Source of the DNA: DATILI01 sp035476635
GTDB lineage: Bacteria; Pseudomonadota; Gammaproteobacteria; Burkholderiales; Burkholderiaceae_C
Reading direction: 5' to 3'
Assembly (NCBI GenBank): GCA_035476635.1
Contig: DATILI010000095.1
Coordinates: forward strand, 1 to 35,372
DNA: 35,372 bases
The notes under the pieces were generated by a model, which was not told the DNA's origin, made no database searches, and saw nothing but the letters and a program-made list of their open reading frames with translations. The position numbers were made by a program, and so were the translations under genes. This document shows, one piece after another, positions 23,857 to 30,902 of this stretch. Within the stretch, counting starts at the first letter, position 1, and each line of letters begins with the position of its first letter.

Positions 23857-25839
23857 CTAAGGCAAGTCCTTGTTGACCTCGGGCGCCAGATTGTCGCGCG
23901 GCCCGACGGTACCGAGCCGGGCCTTCAGCGATTGCGGTTGGCCGCTCAAGATGGCGGCGTAGTTGGTGGTGTTGGACAGCACCTTCTTGACGTAGTCGCG
24001 GGTCTCATTGAAGGGCACGTTCTCCGCCCAGATCGCCGCCTCCATCAGCGGGCCGTTGCGCCAGTTGCGCGGGCGGCCAGGGCCGGCGTTGTAGGCGGCC
24101 GCGGCCAATGGCATGGAGCCGGCAAAATCGTCGAGCACCAGCTTCAGGTAGCCGGTGCCGATGGCGATGTTGGTATCGCGGTCGCTGATCTGGTTTGGCG
24201 TGAAGTCGGTCAGGCCGATTTTCTTGGCGGTCCAGCGCGCGGTGGCCGGCATCACCTGCATCAGGCCGGAGGCGCCCACGTGCGAGCGCGCGTCCATGAT
24301 GAAGCGCGACTCCTGGCGGATCAGGCCGTAGACGTAGGCCGGGTCGAGATTGATATCCCGGGTGCGCTTGACCACGGCCTCGCGAAAGGGCATGGGGAAA
24401 CGCTGGTCGAAATCGATGAAGGCGCGCGTGCGGTCGCTGGTGTTGATGCAGCGGTCCCAGACTTCGCGCTGGCAGGCGAAATCAGCCGCGGCCAGCAGTT
24501 CGCGGTCGCTCATGCCGCCGCGCGTGTGCAGGTTGGTTGTGTAGTTCCACTCGCGCACGCCTTCGCTGCGCAGCCCGAGGGCAATCGCATAGAGGCCGCG
24601 GTTGAGGCCGGCGTTCAGGCGGGCCGCCTCCTTTTCTTCAGGTGTCGGCGCCTCGGGCTTGGGTGGCACGGAGATCTGGCGGCCCAGTTCTTCCATGGCG
24701 AGCTGCTCGTAGAACCCGCGCACGCTGGCAATGCCTTCCAGCATCTGCGTGGGTTCCACGCGATCGACGTCCGATCTGGCCAGGGCCAGCCGTGCGCGCG
24801 CTTTCCAGTACACCCAGGCCGGGTCCTGGCGCGACTCCTCGCTCATGGCGCCGGTGGCGGCAATCACCTGGCGCCACTTGCCCTGGCGCAGCGCGGCGCG
24901 GACCTTCCAGGCCAGCATGTCGTCGCTCAAGTCGCTGTCCTTGCTGACTTTTGCGAAATGGTCGGGGGCGCCGGCGGACAAGCGCATGGCGGCCTGCCGG
25001 CCGATGGCGCCCCAGGTCCAGTTGCGCTCCTCGGGCGAGAGCTGCACGCCCCATTTGTTCTCCAGCAAAGTGGCGGCTGTGTCGGCATCGTTGGATGCCA
25101 TCTTGAGCAGGGCCAGCACCACCAGTTCCTTGCGCGTGGTCGAAGCCACCGTGACGCGGCTGGTCAGGTACTTGGCCGGGCTGTCGTTCAGCTCATTGAC
25201 CTGGTTCAGCACCTCGGGTGCCACCAGGGCAACCGCGTTGCGGGCCGCGCGCGGGCGGTTGGCCTCGATCGCAAGGCGCGCCTTGCGCCAGGCGTCGTGC
25301 GGGGTCAACAGCTTGGCCGCCAGCAAACGATCGGCCGCGATGGTGCAGCCGTCGTCGGCCTCGCGCAGGGCGAACCAGTTGCGCCGCACGTCCTGGGCCC
25401 ATTGCGCAGCCATGGCCGTTGTCGGGTTGGCGGCCCTCGTGTGCTCGACCAGCACTGCGTAGCAACGCAGCTCTTTGTCGTCAGCCATGCGGTAACGCGG
25501 GTATTCTTCGGCGAAGGCGGTCCAGTCCCGGCGCTGGCCCAGCAGCAGCAGCCAGTCGTTGCGCAACCGGTCTTCCTGGTAGCTGCCGGTGTAGCGTGCG
25601 AAAAAATCCTGCAGTTCCTGGGGTGTCGCTTCATCGAGCCGCCCGCGCAGTTCCCAATAGGCGGCCCAGGGTTCCAGTACATGGCCGCGGGCTTGCGGCA
25701 GCAGCTGTGCGAGTTTGCGTTTGTCGCCGCGCTTGAAAGCCTGGTTCATTTCCAGGATCAGGTCGTCGCCTTTGGGCTGGGCCTGCGCCGTAAACGACAG
25801 CGTGAGCGCGATCAATGTCAGAATGGTTCGAAACTGCAT
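23857..25839 (-). CDS. Soluble lytic murein transglycosylase (Slt-like)
   Basis: Periplasmic enzyme that cleaves peptidoglycan glycan strands between MurNAc and GlcNAc, forming 1,6-anhydro ends. 660 residues. Residues 1-20 are a Sec signal peptide; a long helical superhelical (U- and L-like) region follows, then a C-terminal SLT domain with the catalytic glutamate in GLIRQESRF (E510), GLMQVMPATA and AAYNAGPGRPRNW. ATG at 25839 starts the signal peptide; six further upstream codons in frame are not needed. Its start codon lies only 10 bases from the divergent cyclo-ligase ATG. CATAAT on the minus strand ends seven bases before its ATG. Confidence 0.93.
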   Translation of the reverse strand: MQFRTILTLIALTLSFTAQAQPKGDDLILEMNQAFKRGDKRKLAQLLPQARGHVLEPWAAYWELRGRLDEATPQELQDFFARYTGSYQEDRLRNDWLLLLGQRRDWTAFAEEYPRYRMADDKELRCYAVLVEHTRAANPTTAMAAQWAQDVRRNWFALREADDGCTIAADRLLAAKLLTPHDAWRKARLAIEANRPRAARNAVALVAPEVLNQVNELNDSPAKYLTSRVTVASTTRKELVVLALLKMASNDADTAATLLENKWGVQLSPEERNWTWGAIGRQAAMRLSAGAPDHFAKVSKDSDLSDDMLAWKVRAALRQGKWRQVIAATGAMSEESRQDPAWVYWKARARLALARSDVDRVEPTQMLEGIASVRGFYEQLAMEELGRQISVPPKPEAPTPEEKEAARLNAGLNRGLYAIALGLRSEGVREWNYTTNLHTRGGMSDRELLAAADFACQREVWDRCINTSDRTRAFIDFDQRFPMPFREAVVKRTRDINLDPAYVYGLIRQESRFIMDARSHVGASGLMQVMPATARWTAKKIGLTDFTPNQISDRDTNIAIGTGYLKLVLDDFAGSMPLAAAAYNAGPGRPRNWRNGPLMEAAIWAENVPFNETRDYVKKVLSNTTNYAAILSGQPQSLKARLGTVGPRDNLAPEVNKDLP

Positions 25840-25849
25840 CTGGGGGATT

Positions 25850-26434
<585 letters not shown>

Positions 26435-26439
26435 ACTTG

Positions 26440-26516
26440 CCCCCACGGTCGTTCACTTCGTGTAACTCCCTGCCCCCCGAGGGGGCCGCGTTTCGCCTTG
26501 GGGCGGCCCGGCGGCG
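26440..26516 (+). repeat. Interspersed palindromic repeat, copy 1
   Basis: About 77 bp filling nearly all of the convergent gap between the cyclo-ligase and LysR genes. It contains the palindrome GCCCCCCGAGGGGGC (26472-26486) and ends CGGCCCGGCGGCG. Copy 2 at about 29118-29193 is the same sequence in the opposite orientation with a few substitutions and two 1-base indels. I recognise this type as a dispersed, REP-like repeat common in Comamonadaceae genomes; that link is from memory. Its strong hairpin may serve as a two-way transcription barrier here. Confidence 0.75.
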
Positions 26517-26527
26517 AAACCTCGCCA

Positions 26528-27511
26528 CTAATCAAGTTGGTCGACAGTGTCCGGATCAGGCACTTCGCCAATGGTTGCGCGGGTAGCCTTGCTTTGCGCC
26601 AGCAGCCAATCGTAGAACGCCTGGATTTCGCTGCGCTGGGTGCTGCGTGGCCCGGCGATGACCCAGTAGGCCATGGGTGAGTCCATGCGCCTTTGCGGCA
26701 GTACCTCGATCAGGTCGCCGTTGGCCAGGCTTTCGGCCACCAGGGGCAGTCGCGCAAGCACGAGTCCCTGGCCAGTGAGCGCGGCCTGCACCATCTGGTA
26801 GGCGTAGTTGAAATAAAGCCAGCGCTTGGGATTGAGTTTGGTGAGTTGTTGTTCGTCGAACCAGCGGCGCCAGGTCAGCCACTCCAGATGGGTGCGGTGC
26901 GCGTCGCCGGCTTCGATCAGGGCGAACTGCGCGATGTCATCCGGCTTCTTGAGTGGTGGCCCGCTTTTCAGCAGCCAGGGGCTGGCGACGGGCGTCAACT
27001 GCTCGCCGAACATGCGCACCGCATGCGGCGGCATGGCCGAAGCCGGGCCATAGCGCAAGGCGATGTCGACGTCGGCCACATCCAGGTCCACGGCAATATC
27101 GGAGGCATCGATGCGGATGTCGATGTCGGGATTGTCGCGCTGAAAGGCTTCCAGCCGCGGGATCAGCCACATCGATGCGAACGACGCAAACGTGGTGAGC
27201 GAAACGCTCTTGCGCCCAGCGCTCTGGCGGATTTGCCGCACCGACGCATCGATGCGCGGCAGCGCCTGCGCAACCGCCAGCAGCAGCAGGGCGCCGGCGC
27301 CGGTAAGCTCCACCGCGCGGGTGTGCCGCAGGAACAGGCCAACGCCAACTTCTTCCTCCAGCGCCTGGATCTGGCGGCTTACGGCCGATTGCGTGAGGGC
27401 CAGCTCCTCGGAGGCGGCTCGGAAATTCAGGTGGCGCGCCACGGCCTCGAAGGCGCGCAAGTGGCCGGCCGAAATGGGCCTGCTGCGCAGGTGGGTCTGT
27501 GAATGCTTCAT
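26528..27511 (-). CDS. LysR-family transcriptional regulator, GcvA-like
   Basis: 327-residue DNA-binding protein. The winged HTH occupies about residues 15-75 (LRAFEAVARHLNFRAASEELALTQSAVSRQI, with the LysR signature in two pieces, then LEEEVGVGLFLRHTRAVELT). The effector-binding domain begins near residue 105 (VSLTTFASFASMWLIPRLEAF), a sequence style typical of GcvA-type members. It is transcribed away from the DUF2917 gene. The shared gap holds a canonical ATTGAT-N11-ATCAAT box at 27551-27573, a likely binding site for it. The effector is unknown. Confidence 0.92.
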   Translation of the reverse strand: MKHSQTHLRSRPISAGHLRAFEAVARHLNFRAASEELALTQSAVSRQIQALEEEVGVGLFLRHTRAVELTGAGALLLLAVAQALPRIDASVRQIRQSAGRKSVSLTTFASFASMWLIPRLEAFQRDNPDIDIRIDASDIAVDLDVADVDIALRYGPASAMPPHAVRMFGEQLTPVASPWLLKSGPPLKKPDDIAQFALIEAGDAHRTHLEWLTWRRWFDEQQLTKLNPKRWLYFNYAYQMVQAALTGQGLVLARLPLVAESLANGDLIEVLPQRRMDSPMAYWVIAGPRSTQRSEIQAFYDWLLAQSKATRATIGEVPDPDTVDQLD

Positions 27512-27550
27512 GTGACGGGGTGATGACTCTGGACCAGTTGAGGCAAATCG

Positions 27551-27573
27551 ATTGATGCGTTTCGGGAATCAAT
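27551..27573 (+). promoter_or_regulatory. LysR-type T-N11-A operator between lysR and DUF2917 genes
   Basis: ATTGAT (27551-27556), eleven bases, then ATCAAT (27568-27573): a perfect dyad with exactly the T-N11-A spacing of LysR sites. It lies about 40 bp upstream of its gene and 79 bp before the DUF2917 start. A possible promoter for the latter is TTGGAC (27591-27596) with GATGAT (27615-27620). Confidence 0.65.
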
Positions 27574-27651
27574 AGCGTAGCCCGAATTCATTGGACTGCC
27601 AAGCATCCGTCAACGATGATTCATTCACCAACCACCCAAATGGAGAATGCC

Positions 27652-28182
27652 ATGGCATCGCAAACCGCCCTCTTTTCGCAACAATCCTCGCTCGACCAGT
27701 CGCTGCCCGGTTGCTGGAAGCTGGGCGCCGGCCGCGCCGTGACGCTCAGGCCCCGCGAGGATGGAGTCCTGCGCGTTGCGCATGGCGGCATGTGGGTCAC
27801 GCTGGACGGCCCACATTCCGGCCCGGCCAACAACCTGGGTGATCATTTCCTGAGCGCCGGCGAGCAGCTGACGCTTCAAGCCGGGCAGCATGCGGTGATC
27901 GAGCCCTGGGGCAACCACGCACAAGCGCCGGCTTACTTCGCGTGGGATCCAATGCCCGCCGTGGTGCGCAGCCCGGTGCGCATGCTCAACCAGTGGCAGA
28001 TGGCCGTGGTTCAGCCGCTTGCGGACTTGCGCCTGGCGCTGGTCTTGGGCGTCGGTGCCGTTGGCCGCCTGGCCTTGGGCGTGGCCGGCTTGGTGACGGA
28101 TCTGGTTGCCGGCCGCGGCCGTGGCGGCTTGCGCGCCGCAGCCGCTTTCAACGCGCAGTCCAACGCCTGCCGGGCCCACTGA
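27652..28182 (+). CDS. DUF2917-domain protein
   Basis: 176 residues. The DUF2917 domain is about residues 15-105 (WKLGAGRAVTLRP, LRVAHGGMWVTLDGP, HFLSAGEQLTLQAGQHAVIEPWG), a cupin-like all-beta family of unknown function that is common in Burkholderiales beside LysR genes. A hydrophobic, Gly/Leu-rich C-terminal part (about 123-160) ends in VAGRGRGG. ATG at 27652 is chosen for the TGGAGA eight to ten bases upstream; in-frame ATGs at 27616 and 27640 are possible. The last 172 bp are antisense to the TfoX-like gene, so the exact C-terminus is uncertain. Confidence 0.78.
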   Translation: MASQTALFSQQSSLDQSLPGCWKLGAGRAVTLRPREDGVLRVAHGGMWVTLDGPHSGPANNLGDHFLSAGEQLTLQAGQHAVIEPWGNHAQAPAYFAWDPMPAVVRSPVRMLNQWQMAVVQPLADLRLALVLGVGAVGRLALGVAGLVTDLVAGRGRGGLRAAAAFNAQSNACRAH

Positions 28183-28481
28183 GCCATCAGTGCGGGCGAC
28201 TCCATCGCGTCCTCGGGCGCGCTGTAGTAGTTCACGCTCTTGGCCACACCCTTGGCCATATAGGTAAATCGTTCGCAACCCGCGGCTTCATAGAGGCCGC
28301 GGGTTGTTTCGTCTGCCTTGAGCCAAAGCTTTTCGCCCGAACCCAGGTCCAGCACCCACGCAATCGTCAGGCCGCCGGTACTGATGCCAAAGCCGCCAAA
28401 CATGCGTTTGTGGACACAGGGACCAACGGTGGAAAGCAGTTCGCAGCAGTAGCGGGCAAAGTTGTCGTCAAGTGAGGCCAT
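28011..28481 (-). CDS. TfoX/Sxy-family N-terminal-domain protein
   Basis: 156 residues. Residues 1-100 form a TfoX N-terminal domain (KRMFGGFGISTGGLTIAWVL, LWLKADETTRGLYEAAGC, YYSAPEDAMESP). The remainder is a Lys/Arg/Pro/Ala-rich tail, probably disordered. In gammaproteobacteria TfoX/Sxy regulates competence with CRP; here a function in DNA uptake is only a possibility. The start at 28481 follows TTGGCA-N17-TATCGT by six bases on the minus strand, arguing for this ATG rather than 28574. The tail gene segment (28011-28182) is antisense to the end of the DUF2917 gene. Confidence 0.82.
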   Translation of the reverse strand: MASLDDNFARYCCELLSTVGPCVHKRMFGGFGISTGGLTIAWVLDLGSGEKLWLKADETTRGLYEAAGCERFTYMAKGVAKSVNYYSAPEDAMESPALMAQWARQALDCALKAAAARKPPRPRPATRSVTKPATPKARRPTAPTPKTSARRKSASG

Positions 28482-28487
28482 CGGCCG

Positions 28488-28516
28488 ACGATAACGGCTG
28501 GCCTTGATAATGCCAA
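28488..28516 (-). promoter_or_regulatory. Promoter of tfoX-like gene ending 6 nt before ATG
   Basis: Minus-strand TTGGCA (28516-28511, five of six to TTGACA), a 17-bp spacer, and TATCGT (28493-28488), then six bases and the ATG at 28481. It is the best complete promoter among the apparently leaderless genes here. Its -35 lies within the start region of the divergent tetR gene. Confidence 0.55.
28506..28511 (+). promoter_or_regulatory. -10 element GATAAT, 7 nt before tetR ATG
   Basis: GATAAT matches TATAAT at five positions and is followed by seven bases and the ATG at 28519. It overlaps the -35 of the divergent tfoX-like promoter by one base. A -35 hexamer is not evident. Confidence 0.45.
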
Positions 28517-28518
28517 GC

Positions 28519-29118
28519 ATGGCGCGTCCCAAGTCCTCCCAGCATGAGATCAAGCGCGACGAGATCCTCGACATCGCGGCCCAGTGCTTCGCCGACCGCA
28601 GCTATCCCGCCGCCAGCATGAATGACATCGCCGCCGCCGGCGGTACCTCCAAAGCCCGGCTCTACCACTACTACGAGAGCAAGGAAGCGATCCTGTATGA
28701 CCTGCTGGACCGCTATACCCAGCGCCTGCTGGCCATCATCGGCCAGGCCGAAGCCACGGCCCAGCGCCGCAACCTGGATGACCGCGCTGCCCTGCACGAG
28801 CTGGTCCGCAGCTTTCTTGAAGAATACGAAACCTCCGCCACACGCCACATGGCCCTGCTCAACGACACAAAATTCCTGGGCGACGAGCAGCGGGAATTGA
28901 TCCTGGACCGCCAGCGCGACGTGGTTTCGGCCATGACGCGCTTCTTGCGCCGCGCCTACCCCGCACGCCTGACGGCGCTGAACCAGACCGCCGTCGCGAT
29001 GATGCTGTTCGGCATGATCAACTGGACCTTCACCTGGCTGCGCCCCGGCGGACCTTTGAGCTACGCTGCGTTTGCCGAGGAAGTGATTGCTATGCTGGAG
29101 GGGGGGTTGGCGGCATGA
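28519..29118 (+). CDS. TetR-family transcriptional regulator
   Basis: 199-residue repressor. The N-terminal HTH is about residues 10-56 (KRDEILDIAAQCFADRSYPAASMNDIAAAGGTS split over two helices, then the recognition segment SKARLYHYYESKEAILYDLL). The helical C-terminal part binds an unknown ligand. ATG at 28519 is chosen because homology begins there; ATG at 28510 and TTG at 28504 are alternatives and would overlap the GATAAT -10. The last codons contain a G-rich run, and the stop TGA (29116-29118) overlaps an ATG of the gluconokinase frame. The stop is supplied at the junction with repeat copy 2. Confidence 0.92.
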   Translation: MARPKSSQHEIKRDEILDIAAQCFADRSYPAASMNDIAAAGGTSKARLYHYYESKEAILYDLLDRYTQRLLAIIGQAEATAQRRNLDDRAALHELVRSFLEEYETSATRHMALLNDTKFLGDEQRELILDRQRDVVSAMTRFLRRAYPARLTALNQTAVAMMLFGMINWTFTWLRPGGPLSYAAFAEEVIAMLEGGLAA

Positions 29119-29204
29119 GCGCCGCCGGGCCGTCCCAAGGCGCGAAGGCCCCCTCGGGGGGCAGCGCAGCACACGAAGTGGCAAGCGTGGGGGTTGGCGG
29201 CATG
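29102..29204 (+). repeat. 16-bp direct duplication bracketing repeat copy 2
   Basis: GGGGGTTGGCGGCATG occurs at 29102-29117 and again at 29189-29204, offset by 87 bp, with repeat copy 2 between them. This is what a target-site duplication left by insertion of the element would look like; slippage or recombination could also produce it. Both copies end in ATG in the same frame. Confidence 0.7.
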
Positions 29205-29729
29205 GGTGGCCGGCATGTGGTTGTCATGGGCGTCGCCGGCTGCGGCAAATCCGTAGTCGGCGAAGGCATCGCCCGCGAACTGGGCCTGCCGTTGATCGAA
29301 GGCGACGATTTCCATCCGCCGCGCAATATCCAGAAGATGCAGCAAGGCATTGCGTTGACCGATGAAGACCGCGCGGACTGGTTGCAGACGCTGCGCCACC
29401 GGTTGGCCAGCTGCACCGGCGGCGCCGTGCTGACTTGCTCCGCGCTCAAGGCCGCCTACCGCGATATCTTGCGTACCGCCGTGCCCGAGGTGTACTTTGT
29501 CCACTTGGTAATCAGCCAGGCGGAGTCCCTGCGGCGCGTGGCCGGGCGGGGCGCCGGGCACTTCTATCCCCCTAGCCTGGTGGCCAGCCAGTTCGAGGCC
29601 CTGCAAGATCCAGCAGGTGAACGCCATGTGCTGGTACTGGACGCCGCGCGGCCGCTAGCCTCCCTGGCCCCCCAGGCGGTCCAATGGCTTTGGTCGCAAA
29701 GGGGACTTGAAAAGGATTCAGAAATTTAA
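29115..29729 (+). CDS. gntK: Gluconokinase (GntK-like) with repeat-derived N-terminal extension
   Basis: Phosphorylates D-gluconate to 6-phosphogluconate with ATP in the cytosol. The P-loop is GVAGCGKS, followed by EGDDFHPPRNIQKMQQG and LTDEDRADWLQTL, and then TCSALKAAYRDILR, all characteristic of thermoresistant gluconokinases. The full frame from ATG at 29115 has 204 codons, but the first 29 residues (containing PSQGAKAPSGGSAA) are encoded by repeat copy 2. The conserved protein begins at ATG 29202, giving 175 residues, the usual length. The frame stays open across the insert because the 87-bp offset is a multiple of three. Either start could be used. No transporter or dehydratase gene for gluconate is adjacent. 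Confidence 0.88.
   Translation: MSAAGPSQGAKAPSGGSAAHEVASVGVGGMGGRHVVVMGVAGCGKSVVGEGIARELGLPLIEGDDFHPPRNIQKMQQGIALTDEDRADWLQTLRHRLASCTGGAVLTCSALKAAYRDILRTAVPEVYFVHLVISQAESLRRVAGRGAGHFYPPSLVASQFEALQDPAGERHVLVLDAARPLASLAPQAVQWLWSQRGLEKDSEI
29118..29193 (-). repeat. Interspersed palindromic repeat, copy 2
   Basis: Inverse-orientation copy of the element at 26440-26516. It shares the core palindrome (here GCCCCCTCGGGGGGC at 29148-29162), the CACTTCGTGT block and the GGCCCGGCGGCG end. It lies at the tetR-gntK junction and is translated in frame as an N-terminal extension if the first ATG is used. Exact ends are approximate. Confidence 0.75.
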
Positions 29730-29734
29730 CTATT

Positions 29735-29760
29735 CGTAATTGATTACGTTTAGGTAAAAT
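29735..29760 (+). promoter_or_regulatory. Palindrome and -10 element before MBL-fold gene
   Basis: CGTAAT-TG-ATTACG (29735-29748) is a compact dyad with 6-bp arms in an AT-rich gap. TAAAAT at 29755-29760 is a likely -10, placing the palindrome in the spacer, where a bound repressor would block the promoter. The -35 is weak. The cognate regulator is unknown; the nearby TetR protein is one candidate. Confidence 0.45.
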
Positions 29761-29798
29761 CCAGGGCGATTGACTATCCCCACGAACAGGAGACCTGC

Positions 29799-30788
29799 AT
29801 GTCCAAAGCCTTTGCCAGCCAAGCCGATATGGCCGACAAGACCATCACTTTCGAGCAGCTGAGCCCGCACTGCTGGGCCTACACCGCCGAGGGCGACCCG
29901 AATTCGGGCGTGATCATTGGCGACAAATTCATCATGGTCAGCGACGCAACGGCCACACCGGCGATGGCGCAGGACCTGATCGCCAAGATCCGCAGCGTCA
30001 GCGACAAGCCGATCAAGTACGTGCTGCTGACCCACTACCACGCGGTTCGCGTGCTGGGCGCGAGTGCTTACGCAGCCGAGGGAGCCACCGAAATCATCGC
30101 CAGCCAGGGCACACTGGACCTCATCATCGAGCGCGGCAAGGAAGACATGCAGTCCGAGATGGAGCGGTTCCCGCGCCTGTTTCGCGGTGCCGAGGGGGTG
30201 CCCGGTTTGACCTGGCCAACGCTGGTGATCGGTGGCGGCGATGCCACCAAGGCTGAGGTGCCCGGCAAGTTGACGGTGGACCTGGGCGGAGTCAAGGTGC
30301 AGATCTGGCAGCCGGGCTACGGGCACACGCGCGGTGACACGATTGCCTGGGTGCAGGAAGAAAAGGTGTTGTTTTCCGGCGATCTGGTCGAGTACGAAGC
30401 CGGCGTCTACACCGGTGATGCCCAGCTGGAGGAATGGCCGGCGACGCTGGAAGCGCTGCGCGCTCTCAAGGCCGAGGCCATCGTGCCCGGCCGCGGCGAA
30501 GCCATGAAGGGCGCTGCCGCTGTCGAGAAGGCGCTGGATTACACCAAGCGCTGGGTCGAGACGCTGTACCAATCGGCCAAGGAAGCGGCTGCCGCCAATA
30601 TGGACTTGAAGGCGGCCATGGCCCATACCCGCAAGAGCATGGACCCGGTGTTCGGCCACGTTTTCATTTACGAACACTGCCTGCCATTTGACGTGAGTCG
30701 CGCCTACGACGAAGCCAAGGGCATCAAGAATCCGCGCATCTGGACGGCCAAGCGCGACCAGGAAATGTGGGCCGCATTGCAGGAATAA
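29799..30788 (+). CDS. Metallo-beta-lactamase-fold protein with reduced metal site
   Basis: 329-residue MBL-fold hydrolase-like protein, probably cytosolic since no signal peptide is visible. The usual HxHxDH motif reads HYHAVR: H79 and H81 are kept but Asp and His are Val83 and Arg84. H176 (GYGHTRGD) and D195 (FSGDLVEYE) are present, while the final His of PGHG is Arg232 (PGRGEA). The three zinc-1 ligands plus the bridging Asp therefore survive and the zinc-2 ligands are lost. The C-terminal ~90 residues are helical, as in the SoxH/quinoprotein-associated group. GGAGA lies before ATG. A strong terminator follows, so it is monocistronic. The substrate is unknown. Confidence 0.87.
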   Translation: MSKAFASQADMADKTITFEQLSPHCWAYTAEGDPNSGVIIGDKFIMVSDATATPAMAQDLIAKIRSVSDKPIKYVLLTHYHAVRVLGASAYAAEGATEIIASQGTLDLIIERGKEDMQSEMERFPRLFRGAEGVPGLTWPTLVIGGGDATKAEVPGKLTVDLGGVKVQIWQPGYGHTRGDTIAWVQEEKVLFSGDLVEYEAGVYTGDAQLEEWPATLEALRALKAEAIVPGRGEAMKGAAAVEKALDYTKRWVETLYQSAKEAAAANMDLKAAMAHTRKSMDPVFGHVFIYEHCLPFDVSRAYDEAKGIKNPRIWTAKRDQEMWAALQE

Positions 30789-30804
30789 ATCAAGTCCTGG
30801 TCGA

Positions 30805-30841
30805 AAAAGGCGCGCTGGCATTGAGCCGGCGCGCTTTTTTT
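30805..30841 (+). terminator. Rho-independent terminator after MBL-fold gene
   Basis: GCGCGCTGGC (30810-30819) pairs with GCCGGCGCGC (30825-30834), ten base pairs including one G-U, around a 5-nt loop, followed by seven T. An A-run upstream (30804-30808) could make it work in both directions. Confidence 0.88.
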
Positions 30842-30858
30842 ATTTCCGCGCGGGCAAT

Positions 30859-30902
30859 CAATTCAATACAATTCAATTCCACCTTGGCAACTGGAATTGA
30901 AT
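30859..30902 (+). promoter_or_regulatory. Tandem and inverted repeats at the H-NS-like gene promoter
   Basis: CAATTCAAT[A/T] occurs twice in tandem (30859-30868, 30869-30878; 10-bp period). ATTCAATTCC (30871-30880) is repeated inverted as GGAATTGAAT (30893-30902), which ends at the base before ATG and contains the only Shine-Dalgarno-like GGAA. TACAAT at 30867-30872 is a good -10. An AT-rich operator for self-regulation is likely. Confidence 0.55.
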
